Source: Asterias rubens (Eukaryota > Echinodermata > Asteroidea > Forcipulatida > Asteriidae). From it: 64,000 bases of DNA. Under the pieces are notes generated by a model, which was not told the DNA's origin, searched no databases, and saw only the letters and a list, made by a program, of their open reading frames with translations. A program made the position numbers and the translations under genes. This document shows, piece by piece, positions 1 to 11,230 of the stretch (position 1 is the stretch's first letter; each line of letters opens with the position of its first letter). The DNA is taken from the NCBI RefSeq assembly GCF_902459465.1, contig NC_047080.1, forward strand, positions 11,568,866 through 11,632,865, read 5' to 3'.

Positions 1-407
1 ACATGTATAGTTTTTGAAACCATTTATAGTTTTCTATATTTTGATAAACACAAAATGTACTTAGTTGAAAAGTATAGTTCAAACTGTTCAACCCAATAAC
101 CTCTCAAAACCAACTTAGCAGTAACACATCTCTACTTTTTAGCTGAAAACAGCTACTTTTTAAAACATAAATTACAAATACAAATTCTGGAAATAATTAC
201 TGTAGCCCAAAGGCATACAGGAATTCAATTAAATTTGTTCATTCAAATGTTCACTAAAACATGACTATATCTGAAGAAAAATATGAGGGTTTTTTTAACA
301 GGCAGGCAAAAAGATTTCAGAGTTCAGGGATTAAAAATTAAAGAATTCAGATTAAAGTCAGTAAAATGTATGCATCCATGAGAATTAGCACATAAGCATG
401 GCAAACA
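1..407. other. downstream of DPP7-like stop codon
   Basis: AT-rich sequence after the minus-strand stop codon, presumably 3' UTR and flank. I see no second gene and no convincing AATAAA on the minus strand. Confidence 0.5.
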
Positions 408-3400
408 TTATTTTATCCAAGCTGTAATTTGGTCTTTTTCAAACTGACGAGCTAGTTTCACAGACTCTGGATCAGCTGGGTTCGCTCCCCTAGGAAGAAA
501 ATATACAAAAGAAAAATTTGAATTAGACATCCAAGTACTTAAGTCTCTCTCAACAAATATGCAGTACAAAATCCACTCAGAATACATGGAGAATTCCCCC
601 CCCCCCTGCTAGAAATATGACTCGGAAGCTTTGAAAAAGTCAATCATGCAACACTTGAATGGTACTTTGTTCAAACATGCTTTTAATGTTGTGTATTGAA
701 AATATATATATTTCTCTGTATCTGATGGGAAAAATATTTTATACTTACAGATTCTGCATACTTTCAATAAAAAGTTTCAAGGAATGAATTTTCAAGTACC
801 TGAGGTCTAAATGATGAGCACCGTCTGCAATTAAATAAGCATCTAAGGATCCTGGTTTGGGACTTCGGAGTACCCCTCCATCTCGCCATGGATCCAAGGC
901 ACCGTTGCAGAAAACGATATTTGAAGCACTTTTAATATCTGTGAACATCAAGAACATCAAATCAAGAAAAGGGATTATTTGCTGATTGATTAGATGAGTG
1001 CAAGAGCTTTCAAATAACACCAATTATTTATTTCTCACGATACAGATTTTTTAAGACACCGCATCACATTGATATAATTTGGAATTGAACAGTCTACAGT
1101 TTAACATGCCAGCGCTCAACCAACTGAGCTATCTAGCCCTACGTTAATAGCAGTCTCCCATTTTGTAAATATCTTTGTTCATGGGTGCCAGTTAGAAGTC
1201 ATACAACAGTTAGCAGCCATATAGCTCAGATGGTAGAGTGCTGGCGCATTAAACTGGAGCTGGTTGGTTCAAACCCCACTTCGGTAAATTTGTCTTATCA
1301 ACCCCAAATTATTTCAAATTCATCCAGTCAATTTCCCTTTTGATGTTCATGAATAACTTCACATAGTTATTAAAAAGAAGTGCCGCAAAAGGGGTTGTCA
1401 CATTTATCCTGATCAAGATCAACACTGACTAACCTTCACCCCACATGATGACATTGAGCCATGTTGGTTTAGGTACAACGTTCCATTTTGCCTTGCAGTA
1501 TGTCTCTCTCATCTCTAGTGTGAATGGTAACACGGGGAACATATCCGTCACATTGTTAGTGCCTCCTGGCAACGTAACCTCAGTGCAACCCTTAATGAAC
1601 ATAAACAATAAATGAAAGTTACACAAACAGCCTTGTCCCTATTTATGTTATGTTTGTCTGCCCCCAGGCATCCCAACATAAGCCTCTGCTTCTAGAGGAT
1701 TTTGATTCATTCATTCATTCATTTTGATTAAGCTGAATAATGTGGCATTACAAGATAACAATATTGATAAAAATTGCAGAGATAAAATACACAAAAATTG
1801 CACCACCACTTATATAAGAAGTCGACAATAAGTAAAAATAAAGGATGCCTCCATACTTAATTTATTCCAGCCAGTGTAACCAATCCAAGGCTGAATGGAG
1901 AAAAAGTCAAATCTCTTTTTGATGGAATGAAAATAACACCAGCCAAAGCATCTATGCCTACAAAGCACTAATAATTAATTTGATTAAAGATTAGTGCACC
2001 CTACCTGCCAGTCCCATGCTTTAGCGCTATTACCCAGTCCACAACCAGTAGGGTCAGTGCATTCAACATACTGGCTGTCCACATCCATACACTTCAGGGA
2101 TCCTTTCGTACCATTGTAGAATAAACCTGCACATGAGGTATTTTGGGAAAGATATTTGTTTCAAGGGACGTTAGTAAATTTGTGTTTTTAAAGGCATTGG
2201 ACACTATTGGTAGTTACTCAAATTGGTAGTTACTCAAAATAGCATTACATTGGTAATGAGCAATGGAGAGCTTTTGATATTGTGAGAAACGGCTCCCTCT
2301 GAAGTAACGTAGTTTTTAAGAAAAAGGTTATTTCTCACTTAATAAAAGACTTCAGGCCTGAAGCATTTTATTATAAACGCATCTGAAAGCACACAAAGTT
2401 GTGCAACCAGGGAGTTTTTTCTTTTATTGTTCTCGTGCAACTTCAATGACTGATTGAGTCAAAATTTTCACAAGCTTGTTATTCAATGTGTATGTTGAGA
2501 TACACCAAGTGAGAATGCTAGTCTTTGATAATTACCAAACGTGTCAAGTGCCTTTAAGAAGTCATGTGAAAGCTTGACGTAACAACAAACAGCCGGCACA
2601 CATTACCGAATACCCTTGTTAATCTTGTGAAAAGTCCTAAAGACTAAGGGAATCCCAAACCTGCCAATCACATGCTTTTAATAGCGTCATTACCCAGTCC
2701 ACATCCAGTAGGGCTACTGCATTCAACATACTGGCTGTCCACATCCATACATTGTAGAATAATCCTGCCCATGAGTTTTTTTAAAGATATTTATTTCACT
2801 GAACAAAAGTCAAAGGATTTAGGACAACGTAGATTTTTAACATGCTATAGGGCATGTCAATGTGAAATTTGATCTTGTAACCCATGTATGTAGAAAGAGT
2901 ATGAGACATGACAGAGGGCCACTAGTTTACTTTTCTACCCTCAAAGTTCAAAAGAATATATTCAATATTCATTTCTTTGTGTTTGTTTTCTTTATTTTAT
3001 TTTATTTGAAAAGCAGATTGAAGGGAAGCTTTGGCGTCTTCTCAATTCAGTACCGGTACGTGTCTGGAGTAAGGCCGGATGGCACTGCAATATGAGGGCT
3101 CAAGTTTAGCCATCAACCCAAATCAACTGCCACCAGGGGATGAAACAGGGTTACCTCCTTCACAGTGTGTAAGGATGTAGGCATGGGTATCATCCACTAG
3201 AAGCCTAGCTGGTAGAGCAGAGAATACTCTACCTTCCCAATTGAAAATGGCAGGCTTATAGGTTGCTTCAAAAAGCATGATACAAGAAGTGGACAAAGTC
3301 ATCTACAAGCCAACAAACTGGGGAAAGTCTGTCGCTCTACTTACCAGCTCCTGCTGCCAAGCCTTTCAGTGGATCTTTTGCACTTGTTATCAAATCACAC

Positions 3401-6400
3401 GAAGCCTGGATGAGAAAAATTAAAATCCATGTCAAAGACCAACAATCATGCTTTTTTAGCATTCATTTAGATAGATCTCCCATCAAGTTTGTGTTCTTTC
3501 TTTTCCTTTTCAAAGCTTGCCGTATGAAGTTACAATACCTTGTGAACTTTCAGGTACAATGTGTAAACTCATTTGGGATGAGTCTTGGCTCTAAAAAGAG
3601 TCATTAGTGTGGTCTTGGTGGGTCGAACAGTGTACTCTGCTGCTCTTCAGAAGAATAAAAAGCTTGGGTTTTAGCACACACTTGACTCAAATTCTCCACC
3701 AACCTTCTACACATTTTATTTAAAACCAAAGTTCTGCCTTACCAAAGCAGGCCTAACTATATATGTAACTTATAAACGTGCATGTCAAGTAAAACTCTTT
3801 TGGGAGATGTGTTGGCTCTAAAAGAAGAGTTGCCAGAACTGTCTTCATGGTTTGACCAGTATTTACTCTGCTCGTTTTCAGGAGAATGAAAATCTTGGCA
3901 TTCATCACAAGCTCCATGGTAACATCCATGCTGGTTGAACTTGCCCCCTGTTAGCCTTTCTTCTCAACCCACCCTTCCGTAATGTTTCCCTTTTCTTGTT
4001 TTTTTTTCAACTGAAGAGAAAACATAGAAACTTACGCTGACAGGCCACGCTGGTAGCTGCCCCAAGAATGACGCAGGGTATGGGTAATTCACCATTGCCA
4101 TACTAGTAAAGGCATTCCGGACCCAGCCTTGCAGATGAGCTATTTGTGTCTTGTCTTGTAGAGGTTTGCAAAGTTTGAACGCTGATGAGATCTCATTGAG
4201 ACCTGGAGTAACAAAAGAGTTAACCCTTTGTGAAGTCTTTGCGCTGAATGTCACATCAAATAATAATAATAGTTGCTTCTTGAAAAAGATTCAAGTTAAT
4301 CAAGCAGTGATGTTCATGGCACTCAAATTTACTTTCCCTTTCACTTGGCCATTTATTTTGTTCCAGCAATCTCAGCACCCTAGGGAGTATGGCCTGTGCT
4401 GCTAAGTATGTTGCACAATCAATCAGAAAAGTCACCTCAGCCTACCCAGGTACCCATTAAATCCTAGGTGAAGAGAAGCAATTGCATTTAAGTATTACCC
4501 ACGCCCTAATGACTCAGTGCACTAGCCCACTCGGCTACAACACAACATTATTTCAGAGAAGCTTTGAAACTATGGAAAGAATTGCAAAATTATGACAGAA
4601 TCTCTTCAGATTTAATCTCTCTTCATCATCAACTCTTTACAGAACCAACACAAATTTTGTGAGTTCTAGCATGATATTTCCATAGGCCTACCTTTTATTC
4701 CCTGATCAGCGAGCTCATTTAATGTGATGAATGCTTGTCTGATGGTAGAGACACAAGCTTTCCCAGTTGTGCCACTTCCGAATGACTGAAACAAAGAAAA
4801 AATTACCTTGATTTTAATATCATTTCAACCTGTCAGATAGATGATATGGAGACATTTAAACAAGTTTGTCGCAGTAATTGCCAATAATGTCAATTGATCT
4901 TGTCATCGTCAACATCCAATTGAAAAGTTTTAACTCTTAGAACTTGGAGAAGTTTACAGTATTGCCATGTGAAAATCTCTTTTGACTAGTTTTGGTTCTG
5001 AAAAGAACCGGTAGTTGACAACTCAACGTTTCGATCAGTATGCTGTGATTGTCTATAGCAAAGGTTCAAATCAAGCAGTTTTACGAAATCCATACGAATG
5101 GCACTAAGTTTTCTCTTACTTTGGTGACATCTTCAAAGAAGTAACTCTGAGATCCTTGTCCAGCAACTGAATAAATGGGTGCACTGGACGCTATAGCACC
5201 ATCAACAGTGTTGGGGTATTTGAATCGCATGTATGCACTCAACATGCCTCCATAACTGCAGTCAAATTTATACAAAACATTATGAGAGAGTTATCACCCA
5301 TTAAGTGAAATGTTTCGGGGTTTGTAAAATATACACTAAACTTTAAAACCTACCATGGTTCATGATGAATAACTTTCAATTTTGGGCACTTTTAAACAAT
5401 TGTCCAGGAATGTCATTTTTTTAATTTTAGTGATCTTTTCTTTGATGCGTGGGTGTCTTAAAGATCTTTTCTGTTCTGGTAAATTTTCAGATTTTACTTG
5501 AAAAGTAACCCTTTTTTAAGTTTTTAATATCTCCTAGGACTTTTCCAAAGTAAGTTAGGACTAGTCCTAACTCTTTGTGAAATCGACCCCAGTACTTTTT
5601 AGCTGATAATAAAACCTTTCAGGTGAACAAAAGACAATTTAACTGTGTTTATACCTTCCTCCAAATGTGACTACTTTGCACTCTGGACACTTGAGCTCTT
5701 GTTTCAAGAATAAGATGAGTTCAGCATAATCTGCAAGTGCCTGCTCGATGGTTAGTAGACCAAGATTCTCAGGGATGAATGAATCATTACCAAAGGGTAG
5801 AGTCTCTCCGTAGAAACGCTGAATTGAGAGGCGAGGTACACAAGAAATAAAACGGATAGTGATGTTGTGATGATTTAGTTATGCATAAGGGGGGTTGATA
5901 AAGCCTGGTTCATACTTCCTACGAATGCAAATTTTAATGTCACAAATTAGCAAGGGAATAATTTGGAAGAGTTGAGTTGTGTTTAACTGCTGGGAAATAT
6001 TACGCAGCCGTGACATCAAAATTTGTGTTGCAAACACCTTCACAGGAAGTATGAACAAGGCTTTATGGTGTGCTGCCCATTGGAACCTGGCTGGAGCATT
6101 CAATTAGTGTCCCATACAGTACAGTATCTGACTCTGAGAATTCCGAGAATCTATTAAAAAAGGTTTGTTCAACAAATTTGTTTGACCGGCCTTACGACAA
6201 CAAAATCAAGCAGGGAACTTTTAATTTCCCTTGTGACTCATTGATATTTTAAGTAAATTCTTAAAAAGTATGATACTACTAGGGGCGGTCGGCGTTGAAT
6301 AGTTTACTTACATGCTCAGCAAATACAAGGAGAGCCCTGAACTCAGGAGCAATGTCAAACATCAAACCTGTGTTTTCAAGAAAGCTTGTGATTGGCCCTT

Positions 6401-7000
6401 CATTACCAGTGTAGAAGAAAATTGGACCTTTGCCAATACTCCAGTGTTGATCTACAAAAACAGAAGAAAACAGGTGGAAACATCAATATAATTAAAAAGG
6501 TGTTGGAGGAAAACTCATATTTTATGATAGAGAAAATCGTAGAAAATCCACGGGGATGCCACCACGCAGCCAAACAAATCCACACGCAAGGGCTGTCATG
6601 GAATCGAACCGGACCACAGCCATGACAGAGTCATAGACTCATAGGTGAAATGCAGGAACAAGTACCACTATGAGCCATGGTTTAGACATTTATTCCAATA
6701 TTGGCAACAACAAACATTTTTTTATTATTTTTAAAGCAAAAACTGTGAAGTGACAGACAGAACTTGGTTGACGATAGGAAAACAGAAATATGATGATGAT
6801 ATGTATTATGACTCTATAGTATGAGACTCACCCGAAACCAAATATCGTTGTTTGAACGTGTTGTTGCCATGGCTTGCAAAGTTAAAATGGTCAATCATCT
6901 GATCAAAGTATTGTGTCTTATATGGATAAACTGCTGTACAAGAACTTAACAAAGAAATAAGCAAAAATGCCAGCAAAGAAACTGCAAAAAGACGAAACAT
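408..7000 (-). CDS. DPP7: dipeptidyl peptidase 2-like serine peptidase (family S28), 11 exons, 476 aa
   Basis: Family S28 peptidase that removes N-terminal dipeptides after Pro or Ala, normally in lysosomes or secretory vesicles. Exons in transcript order: 7000-6832, 6451-6312, 5818-5655, 5255-5120, 4785-4692, 4202-4036, 3405-3345, 2126-2005, 1590-1434, 938-800, 489-408. All have GT-AG borders and matching phases, giving 477 codons with stop, close to the usual ~490. The start MFRLFAV opens a hydrophobic signal peptide. The nucleophile motif GGSYGG puts Ser at residue 158, its codon split by an intron; Asp419 lies in GALDPW and the His in GAHHLDL at 445/446. Other family blocks seen are FFYTGNEG, LLTIEQALADYAEL, NYPYPASFLG and NNVTDMFP. 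It resembles DPP7 more than PRCP or PRSS16 from memory of those families. A decayed copy of exon 8 sits at 2661-2764. Confidence 0.93.
1050..1140 (-). mobile_element. tRNA-derived SINE head, minus orientation
   Basis: Read on the minus strand, the stretch contains TAGCTCAGTTGGTTGAGCGC, a tRNA D-arm/A-box type sequence. It lies in the DPP7-like intron between 1434 and 938 and faces a related plus-strand copy at 1208-1330. The end points are approximate. Confidence 0.5.
1208..1330 (+). mobile_element. tRNA-derived SINE, plus orientation
   Basis: A tRNA-like head (TAGCTCAGATGGTAGAGTGC, then a B-box-like GGTTCAAACCCC) is followed by TAAATTTGTCTTATCAACCC. The same tail is seen at 26900-26985, which marks an interspersed family. 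It lies in a DPP7-like intron. Confidence 0.55.
2188..2557. mobile_element. TTAA-flanked MITE, full-length copy
   Basis: The element begins TTAA-AGGCA and ends TGCCT-TTAA, about 370 bp, with long imperfect inverted arms (TTGGACACTATTGG at the left end). The TTAA flanks are those made by piggyBac-type transposases. Relatives are at 9730-9900, 14409-14724, 17868-18247 and 60238-60345. It lies between the intact DPP7-like exon (2005-2126) and its decayed copy (2661-2764). It has no coding capacity. Confidence 0.75.
2661..2764 (-). pseudogene. decayed duplicate of a DPP7-like exon
   Basis: This stretch matches the exon at 2005-2126 almost throughout, including the segments for VDSQYVEC and PTGCGLGN and both splice borders. 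It lacks 22 nt after the TTCTACAAT segment and carries about 4 extra nt near the 3' end, so it is 104 nt rather than 122 nt and out of frame. It lies in the intron just upstream of the intact exon. Splicing it in would shift the reading frame, so it is a relic or a poison exon. Confidence 0.8.
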
Positions 7001-8800
7001 TTTGGATCGTGTTTACTCGACTGAGAGCGAGCTGCAAGATTTCATTGTCACATGATTTTGTCAGGTGATTGCGTTGAATATTTTAAAACGTACTACGGAA
7101 GTGGCCGACCCTGTTTTTTCTATTACAATAAAGGACTCAGTTCGACAGAGGGCGCAGAGGGCGCAGAGAGGTGCGCCCTCTGTCGAACAATAATAATGGC
7201 ACAGTGACCTGCCATAGGGTTCTAATCCAACCCAAGTAAATGTCAGTGATTTCTTTACAGAACTCGGGACAGTATAACAGTGCTAATGTAATGTTATTTA
7301 GCCATATATGGTGTTAGGAAACAACCAAGTATTAATTAATATTCTTTATCCCCGATGCAAATTAAATTAACATAATGGTAATAAAGACAAAAGATAATAT
7401 ATACCTGTTCTATTGTCAAAGACCTGTATTTTTATTCTCACTTGGTGTATACCATATGCCCAAGCATAAAATAATGCAAATTTTATGCGATGGGGGTTTC
7501 GATTTGTTTTAGACATGTTGGAAAGAGTTTTCCTGTAAAATAATTTCAGACATGAGGATTGATGCTCACAATATTAAATCAATTAAATCAATAGTTTTCG
7601 AGCAGAATATTGTATAAAAATATCAAAGGGCATCACAGATCGATTATCTGTAATTTCACGCAATTCAAGTATCACTTTGTTTTTATAATAATTATTGAGC
7701 TACTGCACACATCTGTGACATATACCACTCGGTTTGACGCCATAGTACTGTGGGTAAACCGCGGTAAGGGACTCGATCATCAAGTGGAGGCAGGGCGGTT
7801 TTCAGTTGACACTATGTTCTAAGACTAAGCCCAACTTTACAACATTGTAGGCAGAAAATCCTGCTTGAAAAAAATACTTTGTTAACCAAACGTTGACTTG
7901 GGCACCAGTTGCAACAGTGTAAACTTTAATGATGTTTTGCTCTGTGCTTATCACATATTTTGTGCTTACAGGCTTTATGAAATTGGGCCGAAAAAACTGG
8001 AACGATTGGCATGTCGGGTGCAATACAGCATCGGTTTTCATTACGCACATGAGCCTAGGACCCCAATTAGGAAGAGTGACCCCTGGTGTTTATGTGCACC
8101 AAGCAATCGCCCGCGTTTGCGGGTTGGTTTCCTTATATTTTATAAGACATCATGTTTACCAGAAAGAAGAAAACAAATTTGAAACTGCAATTCCTGTTCC
8201 AATACATTATACTTATAAAACAGGATACCGATCGAAATTTTCTGTTCCACACTTGATTTGGTCGCAATAAAGGAAACTCATTATTTGAAAAACAGTATAC
8301 ATGTAGATGGTTATGTTGCCACAATAAGATCTCTAAATGTAAATTATTAAACTTCTAGAAATGCCTATACACAGCGGCGGTGCCGCCCACTGCACCGGGA
8401 TCCACCCAAAAGATAAAACAAGATCCCTCAATAAAAAATAATATAAACTGATGTTAATTAATTTCATAGATCGAGTGTCCTCGGATTGTTAGCCGGTATA
8501 GCCCACAGTTAAATATATTACTGAAAATTCAGAAAGTAGACCGGAAACTAATTAAGCGTGATACCGTCAATCAATTTTAGACCATTTTTTCAAATTTTTA
8601 ATTAGTTGAATTTTCTAAGAAATAGGTTGCCTCACGTTGGCGTTCAATTCGAAGGTCAGGGTTCTCCAGTTTGTGATGATGTCCAGTCCTTAGCGGTGTT
8701 GAGAGCTACAACCATCTGGTGTTTGCGCCTCTGCCGACTGGTCCTTTTCATAGCGGTCACTGCCCCGTTAGAGAGATGGAGCCTCGTAATGAGGTATTGT
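7001..8800. other. intergenic region between divergent DPP7-like and urate oxidase genes
   Basis: No ORF here looks like protein coding sequence. The stretch includes the hairpin at 7139-7188, a worn tRNA-SINE tail around 7200-7310 (AACTCGGGACAGTATAACAG) and a fragment of the TTAA MITE family near 7415-7450. The DPP7-like promoter must lie near 7000, but I see no clear TATA box on that strand. Confidence 0.5.
7139..7188. repeat. short perfect-arm hairpin upstream of DPP7-like gene
   Basis: The arms GTTCGACAGAGGGCGCA and TGCGCCCTCTGTCGAAC are exact inverse complements around a GC-rich centre. It lies about 140 bp upstream of the DPP7-like start codon. It looks like a small MITE or a leftover of one. 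Confidence 0.55.
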
Positions 8801-8808
8801 TATAAAAG
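8801..8808 (+). promoter_or_regulatory. TATA box, likely urate oxidase promoter
   Basis: TATAAAAG is followed about 30 bp later by a stretch (about 8831-8949) ending in a strong donor, CACAG|GTGAGT. A matching acceptor (TTTTTTCAG at 11182-11190) lies 40 bp before the urate oxidase ATG. The three signals together suggest a TATA-driven transcript with a non-coding first exon. This is inference; no transcript was available. Confidence 0.5.
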
Positions 8809-8830
8809 AGTTACCAAACGCGTGCTGATC

Positions 8831-8949
8831 AACAGATGTATGAATACGTTTCTCTGTGGTCATTCGTTGCATTCGGCTGTTCAGGAGAGCTCTGTATTGC
8901 TTTTCACTCTGTTCATCTTGGTACCTGCGTGATCTGTGTGCTATCACAG
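8831..8949 (+). other. predicted 5' non-coding exon of urate oxidase
   Basis: Predicted from the TATA box at 8801 and the consensus donor after 8949. It would splice to 11191, giving a 5' UTR of roughly 160 nt with the ATG at 11231. The 5' end is only estimated from the usual TATA spacing. Confidence 0.4.
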
Positions 8950-9729
8950 GTGAGTTTTGGTTTGGATGATTAGAACTGCATTATTTTATCCTGAAGACGA
9001 TCAGAGCAAAGTGCTCGAAAAGTCTCGTAAAACATATAAGGTGCTACATAATTTTGGTCTCATAATTTTAAACAAGAAAATGTAAAAACCTGTCTTAGAA
9101 TGTTTGTGTGTGTTCAAGCGCCTTGCGTATACGTTTTGGTTACTTACTTACGATGCATCAGTTATTTCCTATACAGTGTTTTTTTTCCTTCTATTGCCAA
9201 AGTTAAGAGAGAGTTTCATACGGTGTTATTGCAAACCTGACTAGATTGAGCAAGAACGATTCATCACTGAAATTTAAAGTAATACATACGAATTTTTAAG
9301 TGTGAATTTGGTATTAACCATCCTAGTATAGGCCATAAAAAAAAGTTAATATTCATTATCCCCGATGCAAATTTTAGTATTATGATATGATACATGTTAC
9401 GACGTTTTGCACGCCGGTGGTCGAACTTGTTTGGTCCTGGCAAAACTTGAAAATATTAAAAACTTTGGACGTCAAAACATTGTCAACAATTTTGATAATT
9501 AAGTTCAGTCCTTGGTGAAAGATGTCTCCTGATATTATAATAATGACGACAAGTGGCAGGCAACATTTCATAACACACTCAATCATATCTTACTTCCACC
9601 ATGCAAAGTTTCAAATCCTACTCACACTCAATCATATAATCAACAGCAGATGGTGTGACGGGAGTCCGGTACTTCTCAACTCACTATTGTTTAAAAACAA
9701 TAAAGTGAAGGTCTATATCATTTGGAATT

Positions 9730-9900
9730 GTTACAGTTTGGTCAAAGACACTGGACACATTCGGTAATTGTCAAAGACCAATATTTCTCACTTGGTGTAT
9801 TCCAACATATGCATAAAATAACAAATCTGTAATTTTTTTACTCAATTGGTTATCGGAGTTGCAGAAAAAACACTTGCGTGTGTTTTTTGTGTGAAATTTC
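9730..9900. mobile_element. truncated copy of the TTAA MITE family
   Basis: Contains the left-arm signature GGTAATTGTCAAAGACCA and TCTCACTTGGTGTAT shared with 17868-18247, then diverges. It lies in the predicted first intron of urate oxidase. Confidence 0.6.
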
Positions 9901-9961
9901 TTGACAGACCACCGTGTGCTATTTGCACCACTGTGAACAAAGAGGGCGCATGATTCAAATC

Positions 9962-10115
9962 ATAGACCTTATCGCAAATACCAATGCGCAAGCGCAGACT
10001 GTTGAATGAGGTGCATTGTGGGATAGATATGGATCAAAGTTTGATACCAGCAAGACCACAATGCACCTAATTCCAAGCTTTACGCGCGCGCCCCGGTATT
10101 TGCGATAAGGTCTAT
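9962..10115. mobile_element. 154-bp MITE with ATAGACC ends (copy 1)
   Basis: Terminal inverted repeats of about 21 bp begin ATAGACCTTATCGCAAATAC and are matched exactly at the right end. The interior contains GGTGCATTGTGGGATAGATA and a GCGCGCGCC run. A second copy with the same interior is at 28560-28726. The repeat ends sit at TA dinucleotides. Confidence 0.75.
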
Positions 10116-10200
10116 TCGCGTTTCTGGCGTGCCCGCAGCTGGACGTGAACTGGTTCGTCTCCGCTTGGAGGATCGGAAACACACAGAGGCTTTATTGGCT

Positions 10201-10460
10201 GTTAAGTCAACTTTTTAGTTTCTGTAAGTCGACTTGGTGAGATAAATTATGTCAGTTAGTCGACTGATCATTTTATCTAAGTCGACTTGGTGAGATGGAT
10301 TATGTCAGTAAGTCGATTTACCATTTTATATAAGTCGACTTGGTGAGATAAATTATGTTGTTAAGTCAACTGATTGTTTTGAATAAGTCGACTTAGCAAG
10401 ATAAAATATGTCGGTAAGTTAACTTATTCCACGAAATAAGTCGTCTTGATGAGATAAAAT
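10201..10460. repeat. 53-bp tandem repeat, about five units
   Basis: AAGTCGACTTGG or a close variant recurs at 10226, 10279, 10332, 10385 and 10438, an exact spacing of 53 bp. Each unit holds a second GTCGACT/GTCAACT in the opposite sense, so units can fold on themselves. The units differ by scattered substitutions, so the array is not very recent. It is in the predicted first intron of urate oxidase. Confidence 0.85.
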
Positions 10461-10982
10461 GGCACTCCTGGAGCTCCGTACACAGGGACAGTTGTAACAG
10501 AGGGAAAACTCCGGACTCGGGATTCTATACGCCAAATCGTTTACACCCATATCTAAACCTAAATGTAGAGTCTTGAGCCCGCGAGTGAGCAGTGGTGCAA
10601 ATAGTTTACTATTTTTCGACTCCGCTGATGTTCCGCTTGTAGTACAGGAGGCAAATTCATCATTACTTAAGAATAAAAACACAGTGTGTAGAGGTTGTTC
10701 TGTGCATGAATAAGGATTAAGGAGTAATTCCAAACAGCAAAGTGTTGAGAGATTTGAAAGGAATTGTAAATATCAAAGAAAGTTAATTTTGCCAGACAAC
10801 TTCCAGAGCTGTACTGTTGTTGTTTGGATGAGTGTGTTTGGCAACTCTTGTGTATCAATGGTCGTACTTAATCTAAGCCGACCAAGGTGTGTCAAATTAA
10901 ACATGTAATCCCTTGAACCCACACTGCAACCATTGGATACCAATTCACAGGAATGGAACGAGAATCTACAAAATTACCATAT

Positions 10983-11093
10983 GGCCCTTTTCGAAACCAC
11001 GACTCTTGTTTTGACAACAATATTGCGCGTGCTTTGCGTAGGCCTAACTCTGATGACGAATCCAAAGCCGAAACCGTGGGTTCGAAAAGGGCC
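10983..11093. mobile_element. GGCCCTTTTCGAAACC MITE, about 111 bp
   Basis: Begins GGCCCTTTTCGAAACCACG and ends with the inverse complement GGGTTCGAAAAGGGCC. Relatives are at 14203-14300, 26526-26686 and 30126-30219. It sits about 140 bp upstream of the urate oxidase start codon, next to the predicted splice acceptor. Confidence 0.7.
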
Positions 11094-11230
11094 TTTGATT
11101 ACAATTAGTTGTTGGTTGTGACGTCATGAGGTCTTTACGTAAGGCAGACCATTGACATAAACAAAACAAAAATTCCATACATTTTTTCAGAGTTGTAACA
11201 TTTTCGTCAAGCCTCCGCTACCAGCTTAGA

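Noticed and set aside
1208-1290. Functional tRNA genes at SINE heads (also at 12291, 21753 and 57411)
   Set aside because: Anticodon and acceptor stems are degraded and each is followed by a shared SINE tail, so these are retroposed copies.
8606-8932. 108-codon plus-strand ORF
   Set aside because: It spans the predicted TATA box and first non-coding exon of urate oxidase and shows no protein motif.
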